Positions 1 through 7,956 of a DNA stretch of 64,000 nt are shown piece by piece (position 1 is the stretch's first letter; the number at the start of each line of letters is the position of its first letter). This stretch comes from Marinimicrococcus sp033875255 (GTDB taxonomy: Bacteria; Pseudomonadota; Alphaproteobacteria; Geminicoccales; Geminicoccaceae). The notes beneath the pieces were generated by a model, which ran no database searches, was not told the origin of the DNA, and saw only the letters and a program-made list of their open reading frames with translations. A program made the position numbers and the translations under genes. The DNA lies in the NCBI GenBank assembly GCA_033875255.1, contig JAWZSN010000006.1:124001-188000 (forward strand). The letters run 5' to 3'.

Positions 1-315
1 ATGGCATGGCTGATCCTGTTCGCCGCCGGCCTCTTCGAGATCGGCTGGGCGGTGGGCCTCAAGCAGACCGAAGGCTTCACCCGCCCTTTGCCCTCGGTGC
101 TCACCGTCCTGGCGATGATCGCGAGCTTCTGGCTTTTGAGCCTGGCGCTCCGGACCCTGCCGCTGGGCACCGCCTATGCCGTCTGGACCGGTGTGGGCAC
201 GGTGGGCACCGCGTTGCTCGGCATCGCCCTCTACGGCGAGCCCGCCGACGCCCTGCGCCTCGCCTGCATCGGCCTGATCGTGGCCGGCATCCTGGGGCTC
301 AAGCTCGCCGCCTGA
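1..315 (+). CDS. sugE: SMR-family guanidinium exporter (SugE/Gdx type)
   Basis: This 104-residue protein has four hydrophobic helices, the normal length and topology of a small multidrug resistance (SMR) protein. SMR proteins work as antiparallel dimers in the inner membrane and exchange a cationic substrate for protons. The N-terminal LFEIGWAVGLK stretch places the essential glutamate at position 13, and its context is that of the SugE/Gdx subgroup, which exports guanidinium, rather than that of the EmrE drug pumps. The ATG is the first base of the window, so its ribosome-binding site and any guanidine riboswitch are out of view. Its 3' end overlaps the convergent YeeE/YedE gene by about 85 bases. 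The family call is firm; the substrate is inferred from the subgroup. Confidence 0.9.
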   Translation: MAWLILFAAGLFEIGWAVGLKQTEGFTRPLPSVLTVLAMIASFWLLSLALRTLPLGTAYAVWTGVGTVGTALLGIALYGEPADALRLACIGLIVAGILGLKLAA

Positions 316-1298
316 GCAGTGCGGCCGCGCCACGTTCCGCCGCTGAGGCGATGCCGCACGGCCACGCCAGCGGCCATGGCCGCCACCATCGCGGGGTAGG
401 CGATCAGGGCGTGGGGCGCGAGCAGCGGCAGACCCTCCAGCACGAGGCTGGTGTTGCCCCCCGGCACGAGTGCTGCCCCCGCCCCCATGAGCGCACCTCC
501 GACGAGCGAGCGCGCGATCTGCCGCGCCTCAGGGCTGCGGTAGCGGAAGCTGCCGGCGGTGCGGGCGGCAAGGGCCGCGCCACCCAGCAGAGCCAGGGCG
601 AGGAGGACGCCCGTGAGGAGCCGTGCTCCTGAACCGCCGCGGGCCAGGTCCGCCAGCACGGCTCCGTAGGGCCAGGCCTCGACGGTCAGGAGAAGCGGCG
701 TGTTGACCAGTGCGATCGCCGCCATGGCCACCCCAGGTGGCCAGCGCGTTCCGCGCAGCACGTCGCCGACACAGCGCAATGACGGGCATCGCCGGCGAAC
801 CGAGGCCAGACGCCAGACGCTAAACAGCGCGGCAGCGATGGCCGCCGGTGCGGCGACGTGGGCACCGCTTGCCAGCATGCCGGGGGCCCCGACCTGCGCA
901 GCCGGCGAGCCCAGCGCCGAACCTGCCAGCCCGCCCAGACCCACGGCAGGTAGCAGTGCGAGGTAGCTCACGCGCCCACCTGCCAGCGCCACGGCCGAGC
1001 CGAGCAGGCAGGCGCCGTTGATCACCGCGCCGATGCCGAACAGCGCGCCACCGGCGAGGGTGTGGATGCCCGGCTGCCACGCCGCGACGGCCGGAAGCTC
1101 GGCGATCCCGGCCGCGTGAAGGACCAGCAGGATCGCCAGCACCCAAAGGGCGCATTCGAGAAAGCTCAGGAAGCGGCTCCAGCGCCCCAGCGTCACGACC
1201 TCCTCGATGGCCCTCACCGCGCAGATGCCGCCGCGCTGGGCCGAGAATCCTGCAGCGAGCGCCAGCGGCACGGCGACGAGCAGAAGCAGGGCCGTCAT
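231..1298 (-). CDS. YeeE/YedE family (DUF395) sulfur-compound transporter
   Basis: This polytopic inner-membrane protein of 355 residues has two homologous halves, as in the YeeE/YedE (TsuA-like) family that takes up thiosulfate or related sulfur species. The first half has the cysteine motifs SAQRGGICAVRAIEE and GAVINGACLLGSA; the second half has the matching GGALMGAGAALVPGGN. An upstream in-frame methionine exists, but the start chosen at 1298 begins directly with a hydrophobic helix (MTALLLLVAVPLALAAG). The last 28 or so codons run into the 3' end of the convergent sugE gene and look like a low-complexity Arg/Ala tail, so the functional protein may really end near the last helix. No rhodanese or sulfur-oxidation gene is adjacent. 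The ion carried is not determined. Confidence 0.8.
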   Translation of the reverse strand: MTALLLLVAVPLALAAGFSAQRGGICAVRAIEEVVTLGRWSRFLSFLECALWVLAILLVLHAAGIAELPAVAAWQPGIHTLAGGALFGIGAVINGACLLGSAVALAGGRVSYLALLPAVGLGGLAGSALGSPAAQVGAPGMLASGAHVAAPAAIAAALFSVWRLASVRRRCPSLRCVGDVLRGTRWPPGVAMAAIALVNTPLLLTVEAWPYGAVLADLARGGSGARLLTGVLLALALLGGAALAARTAGSFRYRSPEARQIARSLVGGALMGAGAALVPGGNTSLVLEGLPLLAPHALIAYPAMVAAMAAGVAVRHRLSGGTWRGRTAQAASLSPRMPATIRPMQARRRASAGSP

Positions 1299-1412
1299 CG
1301 GCCGGATCTCCCGTTGCTCTGGACAGCCTGCGTGAAGGCGCCCGCCCGCATGCGGCAAGCCGGCCGATGCCGGCGGCACGCCCGCTGGAGACGGCCCGGG
1401 CGGTGGCCTCCC

Positions 1413-2390
1413 TCAGGGCCGGTCGCGGCCGTGCGGCGCGGCGAGGTCGAGGTGGGGGCCGAGCGGCACGATGCCGGTCGGATTGATGGTCCTGTGGCTG
1501 CCGTAATAGTGCCGCTTGATGTGGTCGAAATCGACGGTCCCGGCGATGCCCGGCCACTGGTAGAGCTCGCGCAGCCAGCCATGGAGGGCCGGATAGTCGG
1601 CGATGCGGCGCAGGTTGCACTTGAAGTGGCCGTGATAGACGGCGTCGAAGCGGATCAGCGTGGTGAAGAGGCGCCAGTCGGCCTCGGTGATCCGCTCGCC
1701 GGCCAGGTAGCGGCGGCGCGAGAGCAGCTCCTCGAGCCAGTCCAGACTCCCGAAGACCTCGCGCACCGCCTCCTCGTAGGCCTCCTGGGTGGTGGCGAAG
1801 CCGGCGCGGTAGACCCCGTTGTTGACGGTGGGGTAGATCCGCCCGTTGAGCCGGTCGATCTCCTCGCGCAGCGGCTGGGGGTAGTAGTCGCCGGGCGTGG
1901 CGCCGATCTTGTCGAAGGCGCCGTTCAGCATGCGGATGATCTCGGCGGACTCGTTGCTCACGATGGTCCGCCGCTCCCGGTCCCAGAGGACCGGCACCGT
2001 GACCCGCCCCGTGTAGCGGGGCTCGGCGGTCGTGTAGACCTCGTGCAGGAAGCGCCTGCCGTGGAGACGGTCGCCGGTGGCGCCGGGGGCCTCCTCGAAG
2101 GTCCAGCCCTCCTCGCCCATGTGCCAGTGCACGACCGAGACGCCGATCATCTCCTCGAGACCCTTGAGCCTGCGGAAGATCAGCGTCCGGTGCGCCCACG
2201 GGCAGGCCAGCGACACATAGAGATGATAGCGCCCCGCCTCGGCGGGAAAGCCGCCCTCGCCCGAGGGCCCGGCCCTGCCGTCCGGCGTGATCCAGCTCCT
2301 GAAGCTCGATTCCTTGCGCTCGAAGCGCCCGCCGGTGCTCGCGGTGTCGTACCACCTGTCCTGCCAGCGTCCCTCGACGAGCAGTCCCAT
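1413..2390 (-). CDS. yqjG: glutathionyl-hydroquinone reductase (Xi-class GST)
   Basis: Xi-class glutathione transferases reduce glutathionyl-hydroquinones to hydroquinones with a second GSH. The protein has 325 residues, the usual size. The catalytic thiol motif CPWAHR puts the nucleophilic cysteine at residue 63, as in E. coli YqjG, and is followed by the thioredoxin-like domain and an all-helical C-terminal domain (YLAGERITEADWRLFTTL). The start at 2390 was chosen over a methionine 13 codons upstream because AAAGGGAG stands just before it. It lies next to wrbA, another quinone-handling enzyme on the same strand 56 bases upstream, suggesting a joint quinone-detoxification unit. The family assignment is firm; the natural quinone substrate is unknown. 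Confidence 0.92.
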   Translation of the reverse strand: MGLLVEGRWQDRWYDTASTGGRFERKESSFRSWITPDGRAGPSGEGGFPAEAGRYHLYVSLACPWAHRTLIFRRLKGLEEMIGVSVVHWHMGEEGWTFEEAPGATGDRLHGRRFLHEVYTTAEPRYTGRVTVPVLWDRERRTIVSNESAEIIRMLNGAFDKIGATPGDYYPQPLREEIDRLNGRIYPTVNNGVYRAGFATTQEAYEEAVREVFGSLDWLEELLSRRRYLAGERITEADWRLFTTLIRFDAVYHGHFKCNLRRIADYPALHGWLRELYQWPGIAGTVDFDHIKRHYYGSHRTINPTGIVPLGPHLDLAAPHGRDRP

Positions 2391-2446
2391 GGTGCGGCTC
2401 CCTTTCTGTCGCATCGCTAGGGGGCGCACGGCGCCCCCTGCAGGCC

Positions 2447-3049
2447 TCAGCTGGCGAGCTTCCTCGCGATCCCGGCCACGTGGCGGCCCTGGAAGCGCAT
2501 CATGGACAGCTCCTTCTCGCTGGGCTGACGCTTGCCGTCGCCGCCGGCGATGGTCGAGGCCCCGTAGGGCGAGCCGCCCTTGATCTCCTCGACGCCCGTC
2601 TGCTCGGCACAGCTATAGGGCAGGCCGACGATCACCATGCCCAGATGGAGCAGCGTGACGTGGGTCGTCAGGATGGTTGATTCCTGGCCGCCATGCTGGG
2701 TGCCGCTGCTGGTGAAGACGCTGCCGACCTTGCCGACGAGACTGTTCTTCGCCCACAGGCCGCCGGTCTGGTCGAGGAAGCTGCGCATCTGCGAGGCCAT
2801 GTTGCCGAAGCGGGTCGGCGTGCCGAGGATGATGGCGTCGTAGTCGGCGAGCTCGGCGGGCGTCGCCAGCGGCGCCTTCTGGTCGAGCTTGAAGCCGCTC
2901 TTGCGGGCGATCTCCTCGGGCACCAGCTCGGGCACCCGCTTGACCACCGCTTCCACCCCTTCGACCTCGCGGGCCCCCTCAGCCGCCGCAGCGGCCATCG
3001 TCTCGACGTGGCCGTAGCTGCTGTAATAGAGAACGAGGACCTTGGTCAT
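2447..3049 (-). CDS. wrbA: NAD(P)H:quinone oxidoreductase, type IV (WrbA)
   Basis: WrbA is a tetrameric FMN flavodoxin-fold enzyme that reduces quinones by two electrons, avoiding semiquinone radicals. The 200-residue product shows the WrbA signature throughout: VLYYSSYGHVETMA (FMN phosphate loop), GTPTRFGNMASQMRSFLDQTGGLW, FTSSGTQHGGQESTI and GGSPYGASTIAGGDG. The start at 3049 gives the standard N-terminus and is preceded by AAGGGAAGG. A methionine far upstream would only add an Arg/Pro-rich nonsense extension. It is probably cotranscribed with the downstream glutathionyl-hydroquinone reductase. The upstream intergenic region, shared with the divergent oxidoreductase, contains a perfect inverted repeat. 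Confidence 0.95.
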   Translation of the reverse strand: MTKVLVLYYSSYGHVETMAAAAAEGAREVEGVEAVVKRVPELVPEEIARKSGFKLDQKAPLATPAELADYDAIILGTPTRFGNMASQMRSFLDQTGGLWAKNSLVGKVGSVFTSSGTQHGGQESTILTTHVTLLHLGMVIVGLPYSCAEQTGVEEIKGGSPYGASTIAGGDGKRQPSEKELSMMRFQGRHVAGIARKLAS

Positions 3050-3162
3050 GCTATGCCTTCCCTTGCCTGCCGTGCTTGCCGGCTTTGAATCCAGGCCCTG
3101 AGCCTGTTTCGAGATGTAAGGCCGCGGCGGCGGATGTGAACGCCGGCATCCGAGAACGCACT

Positions 3163-3178
3163 GTTCACGCTTGTGAAC
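3163..3178. promoter_or_regulatory. Inverted repeat between wrbA and the divergent oxidoreductase
   Basis: The sequence reads GTTCAC-GCTT-GTGAAC, a perfect 6-4-6 dyad, and a further half site GTGAAC lies at 3136-3141. It sits about 115 bases upstream of wrbA and 23 bases upstream of the FAD oxidoreductase start, where a dimeric regulator could control either gene. No regulator gene is adjacent. The symmetry is observed; the operator role is inferred. Confidence 0.45.
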
Positions 3179-3200
3179 CAATGGCCGGCAGGAGAGCGCG

Positions 3201-4322
3201 ATGCGGGTGATCGTCGTCGGTGCGGGGCTCGTCGGCCTGTCGGCCGCCTGGTGGCTGGCGCGGCAGGGGCACGAGCCGGTGCTCCTCGAGCAGGGCCCCC
3301 TGCCCAACCCGGCGGCCTCCTCCTTCGACCGCCACCGCCTGATCCGCCTGGCCCACGCCGCCGGCGACGGCCGCGGGCGGCTGATCCACGAGGCCTATGC
3401 CGCGTGGGAGCGGCTGTGGGTCGATCTCGGCCGCAGCCACTATCGCGAGACCGGCATGCTGGTGACCGGCGGCGCGCCGGGCGACTGGATCCACGCCTGC
3501 CGGGACGGCTTCGACGCGCTGGGCCAGGCCTACGATATCTGGGAGCCCGGCGAGCTCGCCCGGCGCTGCCCGTTTCTCGAGCTCGCACCCGGAACTTTCG
3601 GCCTGTTCACCGCGCGCGGCGGCGCGCTCCTGACCGAGCGCATCATCGCCGACCTGCTGGCCTGGCTGGCGGAGCGCGGCGTGGCGATGCGCGGGGATGC
3701 CCAGGTGGTGACGGTCGAGCCCTCCCGCGCCCGCGCCGTCCTGGCGGATGGCGAGCAGGTCGAGGGCGACGCGCTCATCCTTGCCGCGGGGGCGTGGACC
3801 GGCCGCCTGCTCGCCCGGCTGGCGCCCTGCCTCGAGCCGCGCCGCGCGGTGGTCCTCTATCTCAGGCCCCCGCCCGACATCGCCCAGAAGTGGGCCAGCA
3901 GCCCCTGCTTCCTCGATTTCGGCGGCACGAGCGACATCTACCTGGTGCCCCCGCTCGACGGTATGGACCTCAAGTTCGGCGCCGGCGCGCACAGCCGGCC
4001 GGGCGATCCCGCGGCACCGCGCCGCCTCGAGGCCGGCGAGCCCGAGGAGCTTCTCCACTTCCTGCGCCCGCACATAAGGGAGCTCGACCGCTACCAGGTG
4101 ACCGACGCCAAAGTGTGCTTCACCTGCTACTCGCCCGACCAGGCCTTCATCGCCGGCGGGCTCGAGGGCCGCACCGTCTACGCCACCGGCTGCTCGGGCC
4201 AGATGGCGAAGTTCTCCGCCGTCATGGGGCGCCGGCTCGCCGAGGCCGCCACCGGCGCCTTCGATCCGATGCTCCTGCCCGTCTGGACCCGCGGCGGGCT
4301 GCCGCCGGCTGCGGCCGCATGA
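3201..4322 (+). CDS. FAD-dependent oxidoreductase, DAO/sarcosine-oxidase-like
   Basis: This 373-residue protein starts with a dinucleotide-binding motif (VIVVGAGLVGLSAAWWLA, glycines 7, 9 and 12) and carries DAO-family features: a SSFDRHRLIRLAHA segment like the sarcosine/N-methyltryptophan oxidases, and a C-terminal FAD-contact region VYATGCSGQMAKFSAVMG. Such enzymes oxidise secondary or tertiary amines with release of peroxide. The FTCYSPDQ segment holds the cysteine that in monomeric sarcosine oxidases carries covalent FAD, so covalent flavin is plausible. The stop lies 14 bases before the next gene's preferred start, implying an operon with the P-loop-like protein and the MscS channel. 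The substrate cannot be told from the sequence. Confidence 0.85.
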   Translation: MRVIVVGAGLVGLSAAWWLARQGHEPVLLEQGPLPNPAASSFDRHRLIRLAHAAGDGRGRLIHEAYAAWERLWVDLGRSHYRETGMLVTGGAPGDWIHACRDGFDALGQAYDIWEPGELARRCPFLELAPGTFGLFTARGGALLTERIIADLLAWLAERGVAMRGDAQVVTVEPSRARAVLADGEQVEGDALILAAGAWTGRLLARLAPCLEPRRAVVLYLRPPPDIAQKWASSPCFLDFGGTSDIYLVPPLDGMDLKFGAGAHSRPGDPAAPRRLEAGEPEELLHFLRPHIRELDRYQVTDAKVCFTCYSPDQAFIAGGLEGRTVYATGCSGQMAKFSAVMGRRLAEAATGAFDPMLLPVWTRGGLPPAAAA

Positions 4323-4336
4323 AGGGAAAGCCCCGC

Positions 4337-5533
4337 ATGGGCGACGAGAACGAGGCTGCCGGCGAGGAGGAAGAGACGCTGTGGCGCTTCCTTCCGCCCC
4401 ACGAGTACGCAACGCCTTCGGCGCCGGCGCGCGAGGCGGTTCGCCAAGGCATCACCCGGTTCCTCCAGCGCTTCAGGAGCGACGAGCCGCCGCCTCCCCT
4501 CGACGAGGCCGAAGATCCCCATGGCGCAGCCCTGGAAGACGCGGCCCTGCACCGCCGCCTGCCGCCATTCATGCTGGAAGAACGCGGCGCCCGGCTCGCC
4601 GAGGCGCTCGAGGCAGCGGGCGGGCTGGGCATGCCGGTGGTCATCGACCCGCCCCATGCCGGCGGCAGGGAGGCGCTCCGGCACCTCGCCGCGGTGCGCG
4701 GCTACCGCATCGCCGAGCCGCCGCCGCGGGCGACGCTGTTGGGCGAGCCCGAGACGATCCTCGCCACCATCGATGCGCTGGACGCGCAGCCGCTCGTCGT
4801 GCCGGCGCTCGAGCGCCTGTTCCTGCGGACGCCGCAAAGCCTGGAGGCACTTCGCCTGCTGCTCGACCGGCTGCAGGAGCGCACCGCGCCGACCGTCCTC
4901 GGCTGCGGCAGCTGGGCCTGGCGCTTTCTCGAGGAGGCCATCGAGATCGACCTGAGCTTCCAGGCGAGGCTGGTGCCCGGGCCGCTCGATGCCGCACGGC
5001 TGCACCGCTGGTTCTCGATGCCGGCGCTGCGCTGCGTCGAGCGGAGCGGCGGCGTGCTGGTGGGGAACGGCCCCTGCGGCGACGAGCCGCCGGAATATCT
5101 GCGCCGTCTCGCCGCTTCCGCCCGGGGCAGTGCCGGCACCGCCCGCGCGCTGTGGGGCGAGGCGCTGCGCCTGCCGCCGCCCGACGAGGAGCAGGAGGAA
5201 AGCGCCGCCGGTAACGAGGACGCAGAGAAGCAACCCCGCCCCGACCTCCTGGTGGTGCCCTGGCAGCGGCTGAAGCTTCCCGCCTTTCCCGGCAAGGCGG
5301 CGCGCGACGATCTCATGCTGCTGCAGCTCCTGTTGCTGCATGACGGGCTCGAGGAGACGGTGGCGCGGGCCATGCTGCCCTTCGAGCCGGCGCGCATCGG
5401 CACCCGGCTGCGCTCGCTGGCGCGGGCCGGGCTGGTCGCATGCGAGGACGGGCTGTGGCACGTGCCGCCGCTGGCCTACCCCTCGGTGCGCCACGAGCTC
5501 TCCAGCGCCGGATTCTGGGTCGACGGCTACTGA
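4337..5533 (+). CDS. Uncharacterised protein with degenerate P-loop/AAA-like core and C-terminal winged helix
   Basis: I do not recognise a named family. The 398-residue protein reads like an ATPase that has lost its nucleotide site. A strand-loop-helix VVIDPPHAGGREALRHL stands where a Walker A (GxxxxGKT) would be. A strand-helix PLVVPALERLFLRTPQSLEA stands at the Walker B position. VLGCGSWAWRFLEEAIEID resembles a sensor strand. The last 110 residues (DDLMLLQLLLLHDGLEE, RLRSLARAGLVACEDGLWHV) look like a winged helix. An acidic linker (PPPDEEQEESAAGNEDAE) joins the two parts. The start at 4337 follows GAAGGGAAAG; an alternative ATG at 4319 overlaps the preceding stop. The MscS gene begins 12 bases later, so a role linked to that channel is likely but unproven. 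Confidence 0.6.
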   Translation: MGDENEAAGEEEETLWRFLPPHEYATPSAPAREAVRQGITRFLQRFRSDEPPPPLDEAEDPHGAALEDAALHRRLPPFMLEERGARLAEALEAAGGLGMPVVIDPPHAGGREALRHLAAVRGYRIAEPPPRATLLGEPETILATIDALDAQPLVVPALERLFLRTPQSLEALRLLLDRLQERTAPTVLGCGSWAWRFLEEAIEIDLSFQARLVPGPLDAARLHRWFSMPALRCVERSGGVLVGNGPCGDEPPEYLRRLAASARGSAGTARALWGEALRLPPPDEEQEESAAGNEDAEKQPRPDLLVVPWQRLKLPAFPGKAARDDLMLLQLLLLHDGLEETVARAMLPFEPARIGTRLRSLARAGLVACEDGLWHVPPLAYPSVRHELSSAGFWVDGY

Positions 5534-5545
5534 TGGAGGCCCGCC

Positions 5546-6364
5546 ATGGACGGCGAGGAAAGCATCTCCGCCCGCATTCTCCGCAACCTCGACAGCACCG
5601 CGCTGCTCGACGCGGCGATGATCGTCGCGGTCTCGGCACTCGCCATCGTGGTGATCGAGCAGCTGACGCCCCGGATCCTCGGCCACGCGCCGCGGCGCAC
5701 GCAGCACGCGGTGATGCCGCTCCTCCCGCTCGCCCGCCTGCTGATCATCGTGGTGGCGATCATCAGCATCGTGCCGATCATCATCGAGCCCACCGTCCAG
5801 AACCTGATCGCCTTTCTGGGCGCTGCCGCGGTGGCGATCGGCTTTGCCCTCAAGGACTATGTCTCGAGCCTGTTCGCCGGTGTGGTGGCGATGTTCGAGC
5901 GCCCCTACCGGAAGAACGACTGGATCGAGATCGGCGACGATTACGGCCAGGTGCGCGACCTGGGCTTCCGCGCGGTGCAGATCGTGACGCCCGACGACAC
6001 GGTGGTCACCATCCCGCACGGCCGGATCTGGGAGAACAATGTCCGCAACGCCAATGACGGTGCCGCCACCTTGTTGTGCGTGGCCGACTTCTACCTCGAT
6101 CCGCGGCACGATGCCGGGCGCGCCCGCCGCGGGTTGCGCGATGTCGCGATGACCAGTCCCTATCTCGATCTCGCCCGGCCGGTGGTGGTCATCGTCAAGG
6201 AGCGGCCGTGGGGCACCCACTACCGCCTCAAGGCCTACCCGGTGGACGCCGCCGACCAGTTCCTGTTCACCAGCGATCTCACCGTCCGCGGCAAGGACGA
6301 GCTGGCGCGGCTCGGCTGCGCCCCGGCAGCGCCGCCGCCGGCCGTCGCGACGAACGAGGGCTGA
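5546..6364 (+). CDS. MscS-family mechanosensitive ion channel
   Basis: This inner-membrane channel opens under membrane tension on hypo-osmotic shock. The 272-residue protein has three N-terminal transmembrane helices (about residues 18-40, 55-80 and 85-112). The third is the pore helix, with alternating Gly/Ala packing (LGAAAVAIGFALKDYVSSLFAG). It is followed by the conserved beta domain, ERPYRKNDWIEIGDDYGQVRDLGFRAVQI and the ..IPHGRIWENNV.. segment. The C-terminal cytoplasmic domain is present but short, ending in an Ala/Pro-rich tail. GGAGG lies 9 bases upstream of the ATG. The gene closely follows the P-loop-like gene. Confidence 0.93.
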   Translation: MDGEESISARILRNLDSTALLDAAMIVAVSALAIVVIEQLTPRILGHAPRRTQHAVMPLLPLARLLIIVVAIISIVPIIIEPTVQNLIAFLGAAAVAIGFALKDYVSSLFAGVVAMFERPYRKNDWIEIGDDYGQVRDLGFRAVQIVTPDDTVVTIPHGRIWENNVRNANDGAATLLCVADFYLDPRHDAGRARRGLRDVAMTSPYLDLARPVVVIVKERPWGTHYRLKAYPVDAADQFLFTSDLTVRGKDELARLGCAPAAPPPAVATNEG

Positions 6365-6423
6365 GCCAGGTAGAGACCCGGCGGGCGCCAGTGTCCCTTC
6401 CCTCGGCGGCGTCGAGGCACCAT

Positions 6424-6446
6424 GTTGCGAAAGCATCTTTCGTAAC
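6424..6446. promoter_or_regulatory. Near-perfect inverted repeat upstream of the Tim44-domain gene
   Basis: Two 10-base arms, GTTGCGAAAG and CTTTCGTAAC, are separated by CAT and pair at 9 of 10 positions. The element lies 60 bases after the mscS stop and 24 bases before the next ATG, in a locally AT-richer stretch. It could be an operator, or a hairpin ending the mscS transcript; there is no T-run to decide. Confidence 0.4.
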
Positions 6447-6469
6447 GAAGAACGACCAGGAGCCACCGG

Positions 6470-7408
6470 ATGTCCGATTCCCGCTCTCGTCGCCGCGGCC
6501 TTCTGGCCCTGGTGGCGGTGTTCCTCCTCGTAGCGGCCAGCGTGGCCGAGGCGCGTGGCGGCCGGGGCGGCAGCTTCGGCAGCCGCGGCAGCCGCTCCTT
6601 CGTGTCGCCGCCGGCGACCCAGACGGCACCGCGCCAGGCCTCGCCGCTCCAAAACAGCCAGAGCACCGCTGCCCAGCCGACCCGCCAGACCGGTGCGGCA
6701 GCCGGTGCCGCCGGTGCCGGGCGCGGTTTTGCAAGCCGCGGCGGCTTCATGGGCGGTCTCCTTGGCGCCGGCCTGCTCGGCATGCTGCTGGGCTACGGCT
6801 TCATGGGCGGCATGGGCGGGATCGCCTCTTTCCTCGGCCTGCTGCTGCAGGTCGGCCTCGTGGTGTTCCTGGGCATGCTCGCCTGGCGGTTCTTCCAGCG
6901 GCGCTTCCAGCCGGCGGCTGCCGGCGGCGCCCCCCTGCAGCGCGAGGCGGCGACCGGCCCGATGGGCGGCATGGGCGGCGCGCGGGGCACCTCCGGACAG
7001 ACGCCGATCGAGATCAAGCAGCAGGACTATGACAGCTTCGAGAAGCTGCTCTACCAGGTTCAGCAGGCCTATGCCGCCGAGGACACCGGCACCATCGGGC
7101 GGCTGGCCACGGCCGAGGTGGCCGGCCATCTCGAGGGCGAGATTGCCGAGAACGCCGCCCGCGGCGTGCGCAACGAGCTGCGCGACGTGCGCCTGCTGCA
7201 AGGCGACCTTGCCGAGGCGTGGCGCGAGGGTAGCGTCGAGTACGCCACCGTGGCGATGCGTTTCTCCCTGATCGACTTGACCCTCGACCGGCAGAGCGGT
7301 GCCGTCGTCGAGGGCAGCGAGGCGCAGCCTGTCGAGGCGCTCGAGATCTGGACCTTCATGCGGCCGGTGGGCGGTGCATGGCAGCTCTCGGCGATCCAGC
7401 AGGCCTGA
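6470..7408 (+). CDS. Tim44-domain protein with N-terminal signal peptide
   Basis: The product has 312 residues. It has a signal peptide (residues 1-28, RRRGLLALVAVFLLVAASVAEA), then a Gly/Ser/Arg- and Gln-rich low-complexity stretch. Two glycine-rich hydrophobic segments follow (GGFMGGLLGAGLLGMLLGYGFMGGMG, then a FLGLLLQVGLVVFLGMLAWRFF helix). The C-terminal Tim44 domain starts near residue 185 (DYDSFEKLLYQVQQAYAAEDTGTIGRLATAEV) and ends LEIWTFMRPVGGAWQLSAIQ. This is the bacterial layout known from alphaproteobacterial Tim44-like (TimA-type) and glycine-rich membrane proteins. The Tim44 fold binds membranes; the bacterial role is unsettled. It is convergent with arfB, 6 bases away. Confidence 0.85.
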   Translation: MSDSRSRRRGLLALVAVFLLVAASVAEARGGRGGSFGSRGSRSFVSPPATQTAPRQASPLQNSQSTAAQPTRQTGAAAGAAGAGRGFASRGGFMGGLLGAGLLGMLLGYGFMGGMGGIASFLGLLLQVGLVVFLGMLAWRFFQRRFQPAAAGGAPLQREAATGPMGGMGGARGTSGQTPIEIKQQDYDSFEKLLYQVQQAYAAEDTGTIGRLATAEVAGHLEGEIAENAARGVRNELRDVRLLQGDLAEAWREGSVEYATVAMRFSLIDLTLDRQSGAVVEGSEAQPVEALEIWTFMRPVGGAWQLSAIQQA

Positions 7409-7414
7409 GCCTGC

Positions 7415-7837
7415 CTACTCCTCGCCCGAGTGGACGCGGCGCAGGCGCTTGACGGTGCCGCGCCGCGTCTTGCCTTCCAGACGCCGCTTGCGGCTACCCA
7501 GGGTCGGCCGTGTCGGGCGCCGCGGCGCCTGCCGCTCGGTGGCCTTGCGGACCAGCTCTACCAGACGCTCCAGGGCGTCCTGGCGGTTGCGCTCCTGGGT
7601 GCGGAAGCGCTGGGCGGTCAGCACCAGCACCCCCTCGCGGGTGAGCCGCCGCCCGGCCAGCTTCTCGAGCCGCTCGCGCACATCCTCGGGCAGCGACGGC
7701 GAGCCGCGCACATCGAAGCGCAGCTGCACGGCGGTCGCCAGCTTGTTGACGTTCTGCCCGCCGGGCCCGGCGGAGCGGATGAAGCTTTCCTCGATCTCGC
7801 CCTCGTCGAGCGCGATCCTGTCGGTGATCCGGATCAT
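7415..7837 (-). CDS. arfB: Alternative ribosome-rescue factor ArfB (YaeJ)
   Basis: ArfB is a stand-alone peptidyl-tRNA hydrolase that frees ribosomes stalled at the end of non-stop mRNAs. The 140-residue protein has the release-factor GGQ loop (SAGPGGQNVNK, GGQ at 26-28) and the basic C-terminal tail that enters the empty mRNA channel (PTLGSRKRRLEGKTRRGTVKRLRR), which separates ArfB from ordinary release factors. The start at 7837 gives the canonical N-terminus MIRITDRIALDEGEIEESFIRS; the 25 codons upstream do not resemble the family. Confidence 0.95.
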   Translation of the reverse strand: MIRITDRIALDEGEIEESFIRSAGPGGQNVNKLATAVQLRFDVRGSPSLPEDVRERLEKLAGRRLTREGVLVLTAQRFRTQERNRQDALERLVELVRKATERQAPRRPTRPTLGSRKRRLEGKTRRGTVKRLRRVHSGEE

Positions 7838-7956
7838 GGCGCCAAGGCTAGCGCAGGCGATGGCGGTCGGCCATGCTCTCCGGCATCCCGGCGCTTGACC
7901 CGGTTGCGGCACCGCTGCTCAATTCCCGCCCGTCGACGAGGAGGACCGCTCGCCGC

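Noticed and set aside
4178..7201. Minus-strand frame of about 1000 codons across the mscS region
   Set aside because: It is antisense to four well-supported plus-strand genes with clear motifs and ribosome-binding sites.
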